From Juglans regia (taxonomy: Eukaryota; Streptophyta; Magnoliopsida; Fagales; Juglandaceae): DNA of 64,000 nt. The notes under the pieces are model-generated. The model worked only from the letters and a program-made list of their open reading frames with translations. It ran no database searches and was not told the DNA's origin. The DNA lies in assembly GCF_001411555.2 (NCBI RefSeq), contig NC_049916.1, positions 9,249,295 to 9,313,294 on the forward strand. Reading direction: 5' to 3'. Positions 1 to 11,404 of the stretch are shown here, in pieces. The position numbers and the translations under genes are program-made. Each line of letters opens with the position of its first letter. Positions within the stretch are counted from its first letter, which is position 1.

Positions 1-1
1 G

Positions 2-187
2 GTAAGTAGTCGGGCAGTTTGTAGGACCGGACCCGCATTTCGTCTTGACAGAGGTCGAGCAATTCGTAAGATTGAACTCGCCTCGTTGACCCTCGTAGAC
101 GTGAGGGAAGCCGAGTAGAGGTCGAGCAGTTTGTAAGATTGGACTCGCCTCTTTGACCCTCGTAGACGTGAGGGAAGTAAGTAGTTG
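2..187. repeat. 67-bp tandem repeat, two full copies plus a partial copy
   Basis: Two near-identical units start at 51 and 118, each beginning GAGGTCGAGCA and ending near GTGAGGGAAG. A diverged partial unit (CGGGCAGTTTGTAGGACCGG) precedes them at the window edge, so the array probably continues outside the window. No coding potential is seen. The period was counted by hand. Confidence 0.75.
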
Positions 188-838
188 GGGTGCTTGACTG
201 TGCTACAAAAGCCAAACTGGTTAGCGTAGATAATTTGCAATCATAAGTGTGAGATTTGCTGTCACGTATGGGTTCGAATTTAGGGTTGGAAACTATTATT
301 TTATTTATTTATTTTTATTTTTATTGTCTTTATATTTTTATTAGCATTTTAGGAAAAATGCTAACCGATAGAGTAAATTAGTGATTCCTACCCTATCAGA
401 ACCTTCATATGGTTATCTATTAGGTTTCCGTATTAGATTTGGTTCCTAGTTCAAGACCAACTCAAACTCAAAATATTCAAAATACTCTTAGAATATGATC
501 CCTCGTAGGAAAATGTTCCTACAGTTTAGGCAATTTTGAATTATAAACAATCTCCTAAAGATTCACGTTGCCTCCCTCCCGCCGCCTATAAGAAACCCAT
601 AAGGCCTCTAAATTGTACACACAAAAATCCCTAGAGAAGAGACTCTTTCACGTAGAGAAAGAAACTCACCCGCAAGCACCACGCAACATCCCTCCCAGCA
701 ACCAACAATCATCTCGACTGACCACCTCCCATACCACCACAGAAAATGCCGGCCAACCTATTTCCGTTGCAACCACTCCCTCAGGTAAGCCCTTGCCGTC
801 GCGCGCCACCTTTCTCCCTCTCAGTATTTTAAGTTTTC

Positions 839-841
<3 letters not shown>

Positions 842-873
<32 letters not shown>
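842..873. repeat. (CT)n microsatellite
   Basis: An uninterrupted CT dinucleotide run of about 16 units lies in the C-rich leader-like part of the solo-LTR element. Confidence 0.9.
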
Positions 874-876
<3 letters not shown>

Positions 877-1689
877 GTCGCACCACCATCGGGACTCCCT
901 CAGTTGCGCCGCCGGTCACTTCCAACCACCCTGAGCCGCCACGCAGCAGTTTTCTTTTTCCCTCGGTGAGTTGCCTTCCGTCGCACAATGCTCCTCTCAG
1001 GAGCGTTTCTTTCTCAGCCCTTAGGGCTTTTACGTTACTGATATTAGAGTGGGCCACGGGCCTAAAGCCTTTCAGCTAGGAACCTTATAAACTCGAAGAG
1101 GACCTATTTCTACACGGGCCATGTTTTAAGCTGGACGCAATCTTACAGAAACTGGTATATTATTTCAGAAGACTGTTTTCTAATGTTGGCCTACAATATT
1201 ATTAAACCTGGATTGCAAAAATTATTACGTTGGTATTTTGTAAAATACATAATATGTAGATATTTTCTACTATTTTATATGTAAAGGACTAGATATGATA
1301 TTATTGTTTTAGTAGCCATAAAATAGTGAGATTAATCAATGAATTCGGTAGATAGCTTGATATTTTTTTGTAGATTTAAGGTTTATGATATGTGCTCAAG
1401 TAGGAAAGATGTTAGGACACCTTCCTAGAAGATTAGTAACGTCGTGTACCTCGTATAGCTGACGTGCTATCACTTGGAAGTCAAGAAGCAACGCTAAGAG
1501 ATAAATAGTATGATCATATAATTGCATACATACTATGAATATTATTGTTATGTATGAAAATTTGATGTGCTTATGATGGTTAAGTACGCTACGCTAAGAG
1601 GCAAGTCAAGGTTAGATTCCTTTACGATCTTTGATGAAATACGAGATTATGCTTGAATGAATGAATTTGTTGATTGATTGATTGAATGT

Positions 1690-2110
1690 TATAAAAAAAT
1701 CATATGAGAGCCATGAGATGTTCATGTAGTAATTCAAGTTAAGTATTTCATGTAATGGAATAGTCAGATTATGTAAGCCATGTCCATGTAATACATAGAT
1801 CATGCATGCCATGTTCATATAGTACTTAGATCATGTATGCCATGTTCATGTATTCTTAGATCATGTATGCCATGGGATGTCATATAACGTTCAGAGCATT
1901 TTATGTCATGTATGCTATGCCATGTATAAGGAAATGCCATGTCATGCTATACCATGAACAAGAATATGCTATGTTATGCTATGCCATTTACAAGAATATG
2001 TTATGTTATGTCATGTTATGCTATACTATGCTATGCCATGTACAAGAATATATCATGCCATGTCATGTACAAGAATATGCCATGATAGAAATGTTCATGA
2101 AGCCTAATAA
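1690..2110. repeat. Degenerate ATGCTATGCCATG / ACAAGAATATG repeats
   Basis: The stretch is built from short recurring words (CCATGT, TATGCTATG, ACAAGAATATG) with no fixed period. The open frame that can be read through it gives a Met/Tyr/Cys/His-rich product and is a low-complexity artefact. It lies inside copy A of the solo-LTR family; copy B has a comparable ATGCTATG-rich part near 21.4 kb. Confidence 0.7.
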
Positions 2111-2171
2111 ACTGCATTAAGAAAGATAAGAAATGTTACGGTGCCACAGACTCAAGCATGGTTGACCACAA

Positions 2172-2530
2172 GTTAAGTGAAACACGGACTCAAGCGTGTC
2201 TCACTCCATGTATTTCCGTTAAGTGAAACACGGATTCAAGCGTGTTTCACTCCATGTTACTCAGTTAAGTGAAACACGGACTCAAACGTGTCTCACTCCA
2301 TGTATTTCAATTAAGTGAAACACGGACTCAATCGTGTTTCATTCCATGCATTCAGTTAAGTGAAACACGGACTCAAGCGTGTCTCACTCCATGTTACCCA
2401 GTTAAGTGAAACATGGACTTAAGCGTGTCTCACTCCATGTTACCCAGTTAAGTGAAACATGGACTCAAGCGTGTTTCACTCCATGTTACCCAGTTAAGTG
2501 AAACACGGACTTAAGCGTGTTTCACTCCAT
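2172..2530. repeat. Tandem array of eight ~45-bp units, each an inverted repeat
   Basis: Eight consecutive units start with GTTAAGTGAAACA and end with CACTCCATG followed by a variable few bases. In each unit GTGAAACACG faces CGTGTTTCAC (or CGTGTCTCAC) across an 8-nt spacer, so each can form a 10-bp stem. Differences between units are mostly C/T or G/A changes. The array lies near the 3135 end of the solo-LTR-like element. Confidence 0.85.
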
Positions 2531-3140
2531 TTTAAGACAAGATAAACAAGTTATTATGCATTCACGTTACATGTTTGCCCTGAGTATGTATGCTTCCGCT
2601 CATGATGATGAATATATATGTGCTATGTGAATATGTGACAATATATGTATATATGTGAAGTTATTCAGAAAGTTATATTATGTGTATGATTGGGAATTCG
2701 TGATGCTATATGTATTTTGTTAAAAGTCTTTAGAAACTAAATCCATGCTAGGCCAGATTATGTTTTACGGTATGATGTGCTATTTACTGAGTATTCGACT
2801 CATTTTTGTTTGTCTTCTTGTTTTCTTTCATGTGTAATTTTTACAGATGAAGTTTATGACGATGCAGAGCTGGATGGCCAGGAGTAGATTTAGTACAAAG
2901 AATTAGGAAGGAATAAGTGATATTCACACAAGAATTAGATCTCTTTTACGTCATTCATAGGAGTAGTGTATGTTCTTTTACTTTACGTTCAGTTTTCGAG
3001 ACAATTATGTTCAAATCAGTTTTAACATTTTATCACTTTTTAATAAATGAGGTATTTCAGGATATGAATCTCTTTACTGGGCATTATGTTATGAATGTTA
3101 GTAACATCTCTATCCTATGGGAACGAGGTGTTACATTTGC

Positions 3141-5558
3141 GCACATGAATCGTCCTGTTGGAGTGCGACGAAGTTTTGAGGTGTGCGTGAGAGGAGCCAA
3201 TGAGTAGCCATGCTTCGGCGATGGAGGTCTGGGGTGCCCGCTTGCATGTTAATGCCAAGCAATCGATTCTGATGGAGACATTGGGACATTCAAGCAGTGC
3301 CCAAGTGGAGTTGTGTAGCCGGTGTTTCGTGCCATAGGAATGAATTATGTTAGTAAAAATAGAATCCACATAAACTTAGAGAGGCAAACTAGGGTGTTTT
3401 GGTTGCTGTAGCCAATTTTTCTTTGACTGAAATTGTTCGCTGCTGGTTGTTGTTTCTTTTCTTCCTCGCTCTTCTTTTCTCCTTTATTTTCTTTTTTCTA
3501 CTTTTTTTAAGCTTGTCCAGCGTACGTGTGCAGCTTTGACCACCTGGGTTGACCGTTGCTTGGGATGTGTGACCATCGCTGCATCCCTCTTGGTCGTGTA
3601 ACTTCATGATCGGGTAGTTTTTACAGTGATACTGAGGGACCTCTTGTTTGAGCTCTATTGTTGTGGAGCTATGGCAGGAGAACTACTGAAGCTGAGGAGG
3701 TTGTGTCCAATCATTTCCTGTCCGTGCAACTGCTGTCCAAGACGTATATGGCTGTGCAGTTCGTAGCCGAGCAACTTGTGGCCGGGGAAGATACGACTGA
3801 GTAGCGTGCGTGCATGGCCCAGTCTGCCTATTTGCACCTAGCCAACTTGGGTGGTTGAGTTACTCCTTTTCCAAGTAGTCTAGTGGCCGTGAGAGAGTGC
3901 TGGCCGAGCAACCAGTGATGGCCAAGGTGCATGGGTGTTGTTGGCGGTGGTCGAGATGCTTGTGCAGGGCGAGATGGTGCTGGTTGAGTCAGGATGACGC
4001 AAGTGGTCAGGACAGGATGCGTGCATGGCCGAGTAACCTAGGGCTGAGAAACCATTGGCTGACGAAGGTTGGGATGGTATTGGCCGAGGTACCCAGGGCC
4101 GAGAAAGATCCATGGCCGGGAAGCTCACAATGTGGCTGGGGAATGTCTTTTGTTGAGGGACCGGGGACCTGCGTCTTCGTGGTTGAGGACCACCACGCCG
4201 ACGACAGAAAATGCTGGTGTGGCGTGGTCGTCGGAGGACTTCATAGTCCGCGTGTATCCTTAGCACGCGGTGCATGCTGTGTGTGCTGCCTCCGTGGATG
4301 GTGGTCGCTCCCGTGGCGACATAGATCTCTGGCGGCACAAGAGGTGGCTTCCGACGTGCGAGGGAGGTTGGTGGTGTGGTGGAGGCTGCTAGAGGACTTC
4401 ACAGTCCGTGGGTAGCCGGTGAGGTAGGCATCGATTGCGTGCTTGGCCCCCACATGTGGGGCATGTCACCTCCAAGGATGGGGGCCACTGTTGCGGCGGC
4501 AGAAATTGCCGATTGGCCAGATTGGTGGCCGCCGGCACCCTCGCCAGGCCCACAACTGGTGGGTGAGAGATGCCTTGGGTGCATGTTACCTTTCATCCTT
4601 CTTAATGTGCATGTTGTTCATGCCATGCACAATCATCATGTTCCCTAGTGCGCTGAGGACTTAGGTGCACATGGCACACTTAGTCTGTGCCCGTGTGCAT
4701 ATTCTGAGTGTACTGCACCCTTGCTCTAAGTGCATAATGCATTCAAAGTGTATTTAAGTGCACAATGCTCGCCTAGTACTCCCCCCCTCCCCCTCTGTGC
4801 ACGATGCACCCAAAGTGCACTGAGCATTTGCAGCTCAAGCAGCGAGTAACTTGGATTTCCTACTTGGGGTTCATTTGCCCATTTTTTGCAGTAGTGTTTT
4901 TCATAAAAATAAAAGTTGAAAGGCCGAGATACTTATCTGGGAAAATTTCATCTACTAGTTCGGTGATTATTAAGCGCACTGGAAAATCGTCATTCTCCCA
5001 CTTTCGGTGTAGAAAATAACTCAATCCCACAGACAGCAGCAATTGTTAATACCTAAAAATAGCACAAGAAGCTGGAATGGGAGAAAGAGTCATTCCCTGC
5101 TCGATATGGCTATTTGGGCCTTAATTGGTGTGCCTTGGGGCCCCCGAGGTGGTCCGATGTGGTTGTACGGTGTTTATGTGTACATCCATTGCAGTGAGCA
5201 GGAAATAAATGCAGGAAAAGTAAAAGAGAGGGAGACATACAGATTTTCGTGGTTCAGCATAATGCCTACGTTCACGGGTCATTTGGGGGGGAGAATCCAT
5301 TATAATATGATTATTTTACAGTCTCTCATCCTCGTTGTATAATGGAGATCAAAGTTCTATATTCTAATGGTGACCCAATCATTGGTGCTCTGGCCGTGAG
5401 GTTGAAGAAGCTCCAGGGGAAGTTCAAGTTTGGAAGCCACAAGTTCATCTAGTCTCTTTCCTTTATCCTTTGTCCCTTCCTTTCTTTACGTCACATTTCC
5501 TCTCCTTTATGTCACCTCTCATTTTGTCCCCTCCTGACACCTTTTTTTTTTCCTCAGC
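3141..5558. other. Gene-free stretch, unclassified repetitive DNA
   Basis: No convincing gene is seen. The part at about 3880-4600 is GC-rich with many GGCCGAG/GTGGCC words, so both strands carry overlapping open frames that match nothing I recognise. A stretch near 5230-5290 (TTTTCGTGGTTCAGC then TGCCTACGTTCACGGG) resembles a sequence common in plant retroelement-derived repeats; that is from memory and unverified. Short poly-T and poly-C runs are present. Confidence 0.5.
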
Positions 5559-5566
5559 CTTTTGTC

Positions 5567-6092
5567 TAGGGGTGCTATCCGCACCATGCGGTGCGGGATA
5601 GTCCCCTCCTTGCCCCCCGCCCCGCATGGGTAGGGGGTGGGGTTTTCACCCCCGCCTACTTCAATAATGGACTATATTTCACTGGGCTCAAAAATTATTC
5701 CTAAGTCCAAAATTGATCAAAAACACATTTGGAGATTGAATTTGTAAATTTAAATTTGTAAATATGACTATAATTTAAAAATTATGTAGTTTTGAAATTT
5801 GCTAGTACATATTTTGTGTAAGTTCTAGTGTAATACAAGAGTCCCACATTACTTAAGTGTGAGACTTGTATTGTCAAGACAATCTATAAAAGGGTCATCC
5901 TACTACACTACAACTTACATAAAATATTAAGTAAAAGTTCTACTTAATTCATATTACTATATTTATATATAGTAAAAATAATAAATATTTATATTAAAAA
6001 AAAAAGAGGTGCGGGGCAGGGTTGGGCCCTACCCGGCCCCCATCCCAGTTGGGGTGGGGAAGCGGGGTGCAGGGCTCCGCTGCCTACCCCTA
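5567..6092. mobile_element. hAT-type MITE with 8-bp target duplication
   Basis: The ends are TAGGGGTGC at 5567 and the reverse complement of TAGGGGTAG at 6092. A perfect 8-bp direct repeat CTTTTGTC flanks it (5559-5566 and 6093-6100); 8-bp duplications with TAGGGGTG-type ends are typical of hAT elements. The 526-bp body has GC-rich subterminal parts around an AT-rich core and no transposase. The core carries an snRNA-like promoter pair, listed separately. A second element with the same kind of ends lies at 63305-63897. Confidence 0.8.
5841..5891 (+). promoter_or_regulatory. snRNA-like promoter pair (USE-like plus TATA) inside the hAT MITE
   Basis: GTCCCACAT at 5841-5849 matches the core of the plant snRNA upstream sequence element (consensus RTCCCACATCG, missing the last CG). 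TATAAAA follows at 5885-5891, about 34 bp on. In plant snRNA genes that spacing is the Pol II type; a shorter spacing gives Pol III. No snRNA is recognised downstream. Whether it is active is unknown. Confidence 0.4.
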
Positions 6093-6100
6093 CTTTTGTC

Positions 6101-6860
6101 CCCTCTTTCTTTCTCTCTTTCTTCCCTCCTGATGAGACTCCCCACTTGGGTTGGGTGGGGCTTGGCAACCCATTATGCGCCCGAGATATTTTATCCCCTC
6201 CACATTGGATAAAGAGATCTGCAGAATCCTCTTTTCCATCACCTTTCAATGAAATTGGAGAAGTCTATAATTTCCAAGTTCTTGAAAAAATTATAATTTC
6301 AAAACAAGAATATACGGAACATATTTGTACAAATTTAATTGAGTACTTGTAGAGATAGAAAATCAGTCTTCATCATTAATAAATTTGAGAATAGATTCTA
6401 TTTAGGACTTGCCAATGATTACCTTGGCTGAAGTTACCCTGTGATTGGAGACAGTTCAAGTGGAAGGAATGAGGCTATTTTTCATTATGACTGTTAGTTC
6501 AGCTATCTTTTATCATTTCATCTTCAGAAATTCGAACTTCCTTCTTTAATCTTCTGCACTAAGTCACAGTACTTATTCCCAACTCGACATCGTTAATTGA
6601 CCAAGTGTGATGCATATATGCATAATAAATTTTTTGGCATTTACTGATCTTGTGCTAGGTTCAAATAGACTAGAATAATTTCAGTCTAGTAACGAAAATA
6701 TCTGCTTAATTGGAATTAGGTTGGACCTTCATAATGATGTTTGAAATTTCTGTTGAACAAGTTTGATATACTGTCTGCAATTGCAAAAAGCTATAATTTT
6801 TTTTGTTACAGTTGCAGGACACTTGCTCATTCCTAATATGTATTTTTTTTTATCTGCTAG
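6101..6860. other. Gene-free AT-rich stretch upstream of the first visible RDR1 exon
   Basis: No exon of the RDR1 N-terminal region can be read here. The stretch ends in a pyrimidine-rich tract and TCTGCTAG, a good 3' splice site, so at least its right part is probably the intron preceding the exon that starts at 6861. Confidence 0.5.
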
Positions 6861-9800
6861 TTATTTGGTGCTCCACGGATTTATGAGAAAGATTCGCAGC
6901 CTTCAGACAATTTATATGAAAATCCCCTTTTCAATTTTTTCAAGGATATCCCTGATGACCAATGGGTCAGGGGAGTGGATTTTACCCCATCATGTTGCAT
7001 TGGGCAATCTTCTTCATTGTGTTTGGAGCTTCCTCATGGCCACCAGCTTCCAGATTTTCGGGAGAACTTTGCTTATTATAAAGAAAGTGAAGGAAGATAT
7101 ATTCTGGAAAGTGGTTCTACTTTCTCTTGTAATCTGGATCTAGTTCCTATTGTTGGCCCTTCTCCAGGTGTTGATTTACCGTATGAAATCTTGTTTAAAA
7201 TTAACTCCTTGGTTCAGAATGGCTGTCTTGCTGGACCAACACTTGATGTTAGGTTTTATCGCTTGGTTAATCCACGTACTATAAACATTGACTGTATAGA
7301 ACATGCACTGGACAAACTCTCTCATATACAGGAATGTTGCTATGACCCATTGATGTGGCTCAATGAGCAGTACAGAAAGTACCTCAAAGCAAGGCATCCT
7401 CCAAAGTCGCCTGCTATATCAGACTCTGGGTTGTGTTATGTACGCAGGGTTCAGATAACACCTTCGAAAGTGTACTTCTGTGGTCCAGAAATTAATGTAT
7501 CAAATCGTGTGCTGCGCTATTTTCGTGATGATATAGATAATTTTCTCCGTGTCTCATTTGTTGATGAGGATTTGGATAAAATGTTTTCAACAGATTTATC
7601 TTCTCGGGTGTCTTCTGCAAATGAAGATAGGAAAACTGGAATCTACAAAAGGATTCTTTCTGTTCTCAGAAATGGCATAGTTTTTGCTGGTAAGAAGTTT
7701 GAGACTCTTGCATTCTCATCAAGTCAGTTACGGGATAATTCTATATGGATGTTTGCTTCAAGACATGGGCTTACTGCTGCTGATATAAGAGCCTGGATGG
7801 GAAATTTTTGTCATATTAGAAACGTGGCAAAATATGCTGCCAGACTGGGTCAATCCTTTGGCTCATCCACAGAAACGCTTACGGTTCATGCACGTGAAAT
7901 TGAAATTATACCTGATGTAGAGTTAAAATGGGGTGGAGTCAATTATGTTTTCTCTGATGGAATCGGGAAAATATCCGCTGAGTTTGCGAAGAAAGTGGCT
8001 TTGAAATGTGGCTTTAAAGGATCCCATCCATCAGCCTTTCAGATTCGATATGGTGGGTATAAAGGTGTTGTTGCTGTTGATCCAACCTCACCAATGAAAT
8101 TATCATTGAGGAAGAGCATGTCCAAGTATAAAGCAGATAACCACAAGAAACTAGATGTCTTGGCATTTAGCAAGTTTCAGCCTTGTTTTCTGAATCGCCA
8201 GTTGATCACTCTGTTGTCTACCCTTGGTGTGAAGGATAACGTTTTTGAGAATAAACAAAGACAAGCTATAGAACAACTGGATGCTATACTAAGAGATCCA
8301 TTGAAGGCACAAGAGGCTCTTGATTTGATGTCCCCAGGAGAGAATACTAACATTCTAAAGGAAATGCTCATGTGTGGTTACAAGCCTGATGCTGAACCAT
8401 TTCTTGCTATGATGCTGCAGACATTCCGGGCATCGAAATTGTTGGAGTTGCGAACCAAAACAAGGATCTTTATTCCAGATGGAAGAGCAATGATGGGATG
8501 TCTAGATGAAACTGGAACCTTAGAATATGGTCAGGTATTTGTACAATTTTCTAGCACTAGACACAAGCAGTCGTTCAATGATTCCATCATGTTCGGTGAC
8601 CATGGATCCGATCAGCATTTTTTAGTTACAGGGAAGGTGGTGGTTGCCAAAAACCCATGCTTGCATCCAGGCGATGTGCGTGTTTTAAGGGCTGTAAATG
8701 TGCCGGCATTGCACCATTTGGTGGATTGTGTTGTTTTTCCTCAGAAAGGATTGAGGTAAATTAATCTCCTAATACTTTTATGACTCTATGGTTTTGAATT
8801 ATGTTTATCAGTCTCCTATATATTTGAACCTTCGTTTGAATTGAACTTAATTTGAATTATATGACTTGAACTATACCTTTTCTTTATTCATTAATAAAAT
8901 TCATAATTTTTATTATTATATCAAAAAAGATTTCAAAATCAAACCAAACATCTTCAAATATGAAAAGTACACTTTCAACTTTTCATCCAATCATTGCCCA
9001 AACACAAAAATCAAAACAAAAACTACCCTAGAAAAAATATATTTAAACAACTTTTCAACTCTACCTCTTACTTTCACAAACTCCCATACAAAACATATTT
9101 AAAATTCAAAACTTAATAAATGACACATCTGAGAATTCTCAAAAATTCTCTAAATTTCTCAAAAATCTTGAAACCAGACATGCTCTATGTTTCTGTCAAG
9201 AGTTCTCATCATTTGTTGATGCTTAACCGAACCAATGTTTATTTATATCCAAGAAATATGGCTCCTATGGATTTGGTTCAGTGAAAGATAATGACACTTA
9301 CCATGGTCATAACAAATAATCAGGATTTTATATTTTATTTTATTTTTTTCATATGAAGGCAGCAATTGAATTATATGTGATAGAATGTAGTTTGTTGTTC
9401 TGAAATCTAGTTGTTTGAAAATTTTAACATGTTATTATTGGCAGTGCTGCTTTTATTTGATTGCACTTGTCTATTATTCATGAAAATTTTCCTGTAGACA
9501 TGGATAACTAATATATAAAATTTAAATGTAATACAAGACCACATCCCAATGAGTGTTCTGGAAGTGATTTGGATGGAGATATCTACTTTGTCTGTTGGGA
9601 TCCTGAACTTATCCCACCTCGGCAAAACGAACCAATGGATTATTCCCCAGCAAAAAGTATGCAGTTGGATCACGATGTTACAATTGAGGTATTACTCTCT
9701 TAGATATATTGTATTGTCAAGTAATTTATGAAGGTTATTTTTTTCAGAAAAAATTGTCAGTTATAAAAATTTTCGCTTATGCTAAGCTCTTAGGTTCTTA

Positions 9801-11404
9801 TTCTGCTTTCCTATCAAGATATCTCATTGTTGCACTTCATTAATCGTGATCTCTTTGTGGTCATTATACTGGTCTTTTGGTGAACGCATTCAAATTGGTT
9901 CTGACAGAAGATTAAGGTTTCGTTTTGAATGTGTTTCTATCCATTCTTTCTACTGGACATACTTGGATGAGTGGTGAATTAATGTTGCATATTGAACTTA
10001 TTCCTTGTTGACTATTCTCTCACTTTCCAAGACATGATTAGGTTTTGATAATGTAGTGTGCAAACAAAAGATTTATATGAGCCCATGAAAAGATTATGGT
10101 TTAGCAGTTTCTTATGTTAAATCTTCTGTCTTCCTATTCTGAAAAATAGATATCTTTTACGCTTTGATGTCTATCCAGTGGAAGTTTGTTAGTTTGTGCT
10201 GCTTTCAATGGCCACTTAAAATGGGACTTCGTGTCAGGGTTGTGGTCATATATAAACTAATCTCTATATTAACGTATAATAAATGGTAAAGTTGGATTTG
10301 GCAGACAGAATGATAATTGCAAATGACGCAGCTTCAAGAATGTGTAGTAGCTTAAACATTTCAGCATCACACAAGTTGGAATTGGATGAAAATCCTTCAA
10401 AGCCATTGCATTAACGAGTTATATTCATCTACAATTTTTTTTTTTTGCCTGTGAATTCATTGAAATTTAAGCTTCTGCTCAATTTTCTATTAATCCTCAT
10501 CACTAAAACTCTGAAAGATAGTGATTTCCTCAAATTCCACTGCAAAAGAAGTTCATTTCTTCTGGTACAGGAAGTCGAGGAGTATTTCGTCAATTACATA
10601 GTCAATGACAGCTTAGGTATTATTGCCAATGCCCACACGGCTTTCGCGGATAGAGAGCCCCAAAAAGCAATGAGTGGCCCATGCATAGAGTTGGCAAAAC
10701 TATTTTCAATCGCTGTTGATTTTCCAAAGACTGGCATACCAGCTGAAATTCCACGTGAGCTTCGGGTCAAAGATTATCCAGATTTCATGGACAAGCCAGA
10801 CAAACCCACATATGAATCACACAATGTGATTGGAAAGCTTTACCGGGAGGTGAAAGATATTGCTCCCAATAATGCTTCTTTTAGGTCCTTCACTGTAGAA
10901 ATGGCAAGGCGTTCATATGACCCTGACATGGAAATTGATGGATTTGAAGATTTTGTCGATGATGCTTTCTTCTACAAAGACAATTATGATTACAAGTTGG
11001 GGAACTTGATGGACTATTATGGCATCAAAACTGAGGCTGAAATTCTCAGTGGGAATATTATGAGAATGGCCAAGTCTTTCACTAAGAGAAGAGATGCAGA
11101 AGCAATTAATGTGTCTATCAAGTCCTTGAGAAAGGAAGCTAGAGCCTGGTTCAACGAGAAGGGAAGTGGGTTGGATTCTGGAGCTGAGGAAGTGTATGCA
11201 AAAGCTTCAGCATGGTACCATGTCACGTATCATCCAAGTTATTGGGGTTCCTACAATGAGGGTATGGATCGAGATCATTTTCTCAGCTTTCCATGGTGTG
11301 TCTATGACAAGCTGGTCCGCATTAAGAAGAATAAAGCAAGTATTACGAGGGCTCTGTACATGTCTTCTTTGGAGCACCAGTTCGGTCATGAATTGCATTT
11401 GTGA
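6861..11404 (+). CDS. RDR1: RNA-dependent RNA polymerase 1 (RDR1), 3' three exons; first exon not found
   Basis: RDR1 copies single-stranded RNA into double-stranded RNA for siRNA production in antiviral silencing. Exons read as 6861-8755, 9538-9688 and 10571-11404, joined at GT-AG sites in phase, giving 959 codons without a stop. The first residues LFGAPRIYEK correspond to about residue 165 of the usual ~1,120-aa protein, so the N-terminal RRM-like part is missing. The RdRP domain spans about residues 195-775 of this fragment. The catalytic motif is DLDGD (9566-9580), which marks the RDR1/2/6 clade; RDR3-5 have DFDGD. The neighbouring residues ECSGSDLDGDIYFVCWD and the ending fit RDR1. Codon 6858-6860 is TAG in frame, so 6861 is an exon edge, not a start. 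The introns (782 and 882 bp) are AT-rich and carry MITE-like debris. Either exon 1 lies beyond the window across a large intron, or this is a 5'-truncated copy. Confidence 0.9.

Larger units (their letters stand above)
260..3135. mobile_element. Solo-LTR-like or LARD-type retroelement, copy A (2.9 kb)
   Basis: The element begins TGTCACGTA at 260 and ends GTGTTACA at 3135, so it has TG...CA termini. It is flanked by a perfect 5-bp duplication TTTGC (255-259 and 3136-3140), the hallmark of LTR-element insertion. It has no protein-coding region: the open frames inside are low-complexity translations. In order it holds a TATA-like TATAAG at 587, a C-rich leader with a CT microsatellite, an AT-rich part, ATGCTATGCCATG-type repeats, and an array of hairpin repeats. 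Copy B at 20671-23348 lies in the opposite orientation and shares the terminal TGTAACACC and the order of the GC-rich leader and low-complexity parts. No second LTR or internal domain is seen, so a solo LTR left by recombination is the simplest reading; a coding-less LARD is the alternative. Confidence 0.7.

Noticed and set aside
205..345. tRNA-derived SINE (A-box-like AAGCCAAACTGG at 209, B-box-like GGGTTCGAATT at 270)
   Set aside because: The TTTGC duplication puts the boundary of the solo-LTR-like element at 260, between the two boxes, so they belong to different sequences and their pairing is chance.
1863..2120. 85-codon open frame
   Set aside because: It is a translation of ATGCTATGCCATG-type repeats and resembles no protein.
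2172..2530. CRISPR-like array
   Set aside because: The units are contiguous with no unique spacers, and the window is plant nuclear DNA.
3880..4653. Overlapping open frames of 60-172 codons on both strands
   Set aside because: GC-rich sequence lacks stops by composition. The products are Trp/Cys/Arg-rich, share no domain, and no splice or start context supports them.
6787..6850. Possible remnant of the exon preceding 6861 (frame reading VAGHLLIP, near the family's LLIQ before LFGAP)
   Set aside because: It would need an intron of about 20 bp and contains only one poor GT. It is more likely intron sequence.
10445..10570. Extension of the last RDR1 exon upstream in the same frame
   Set aside because: The preceding exon joins cleanly at the acceptor 10570/10571 and the family sequence continues as EVEEYF. 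The upstream part is intron.
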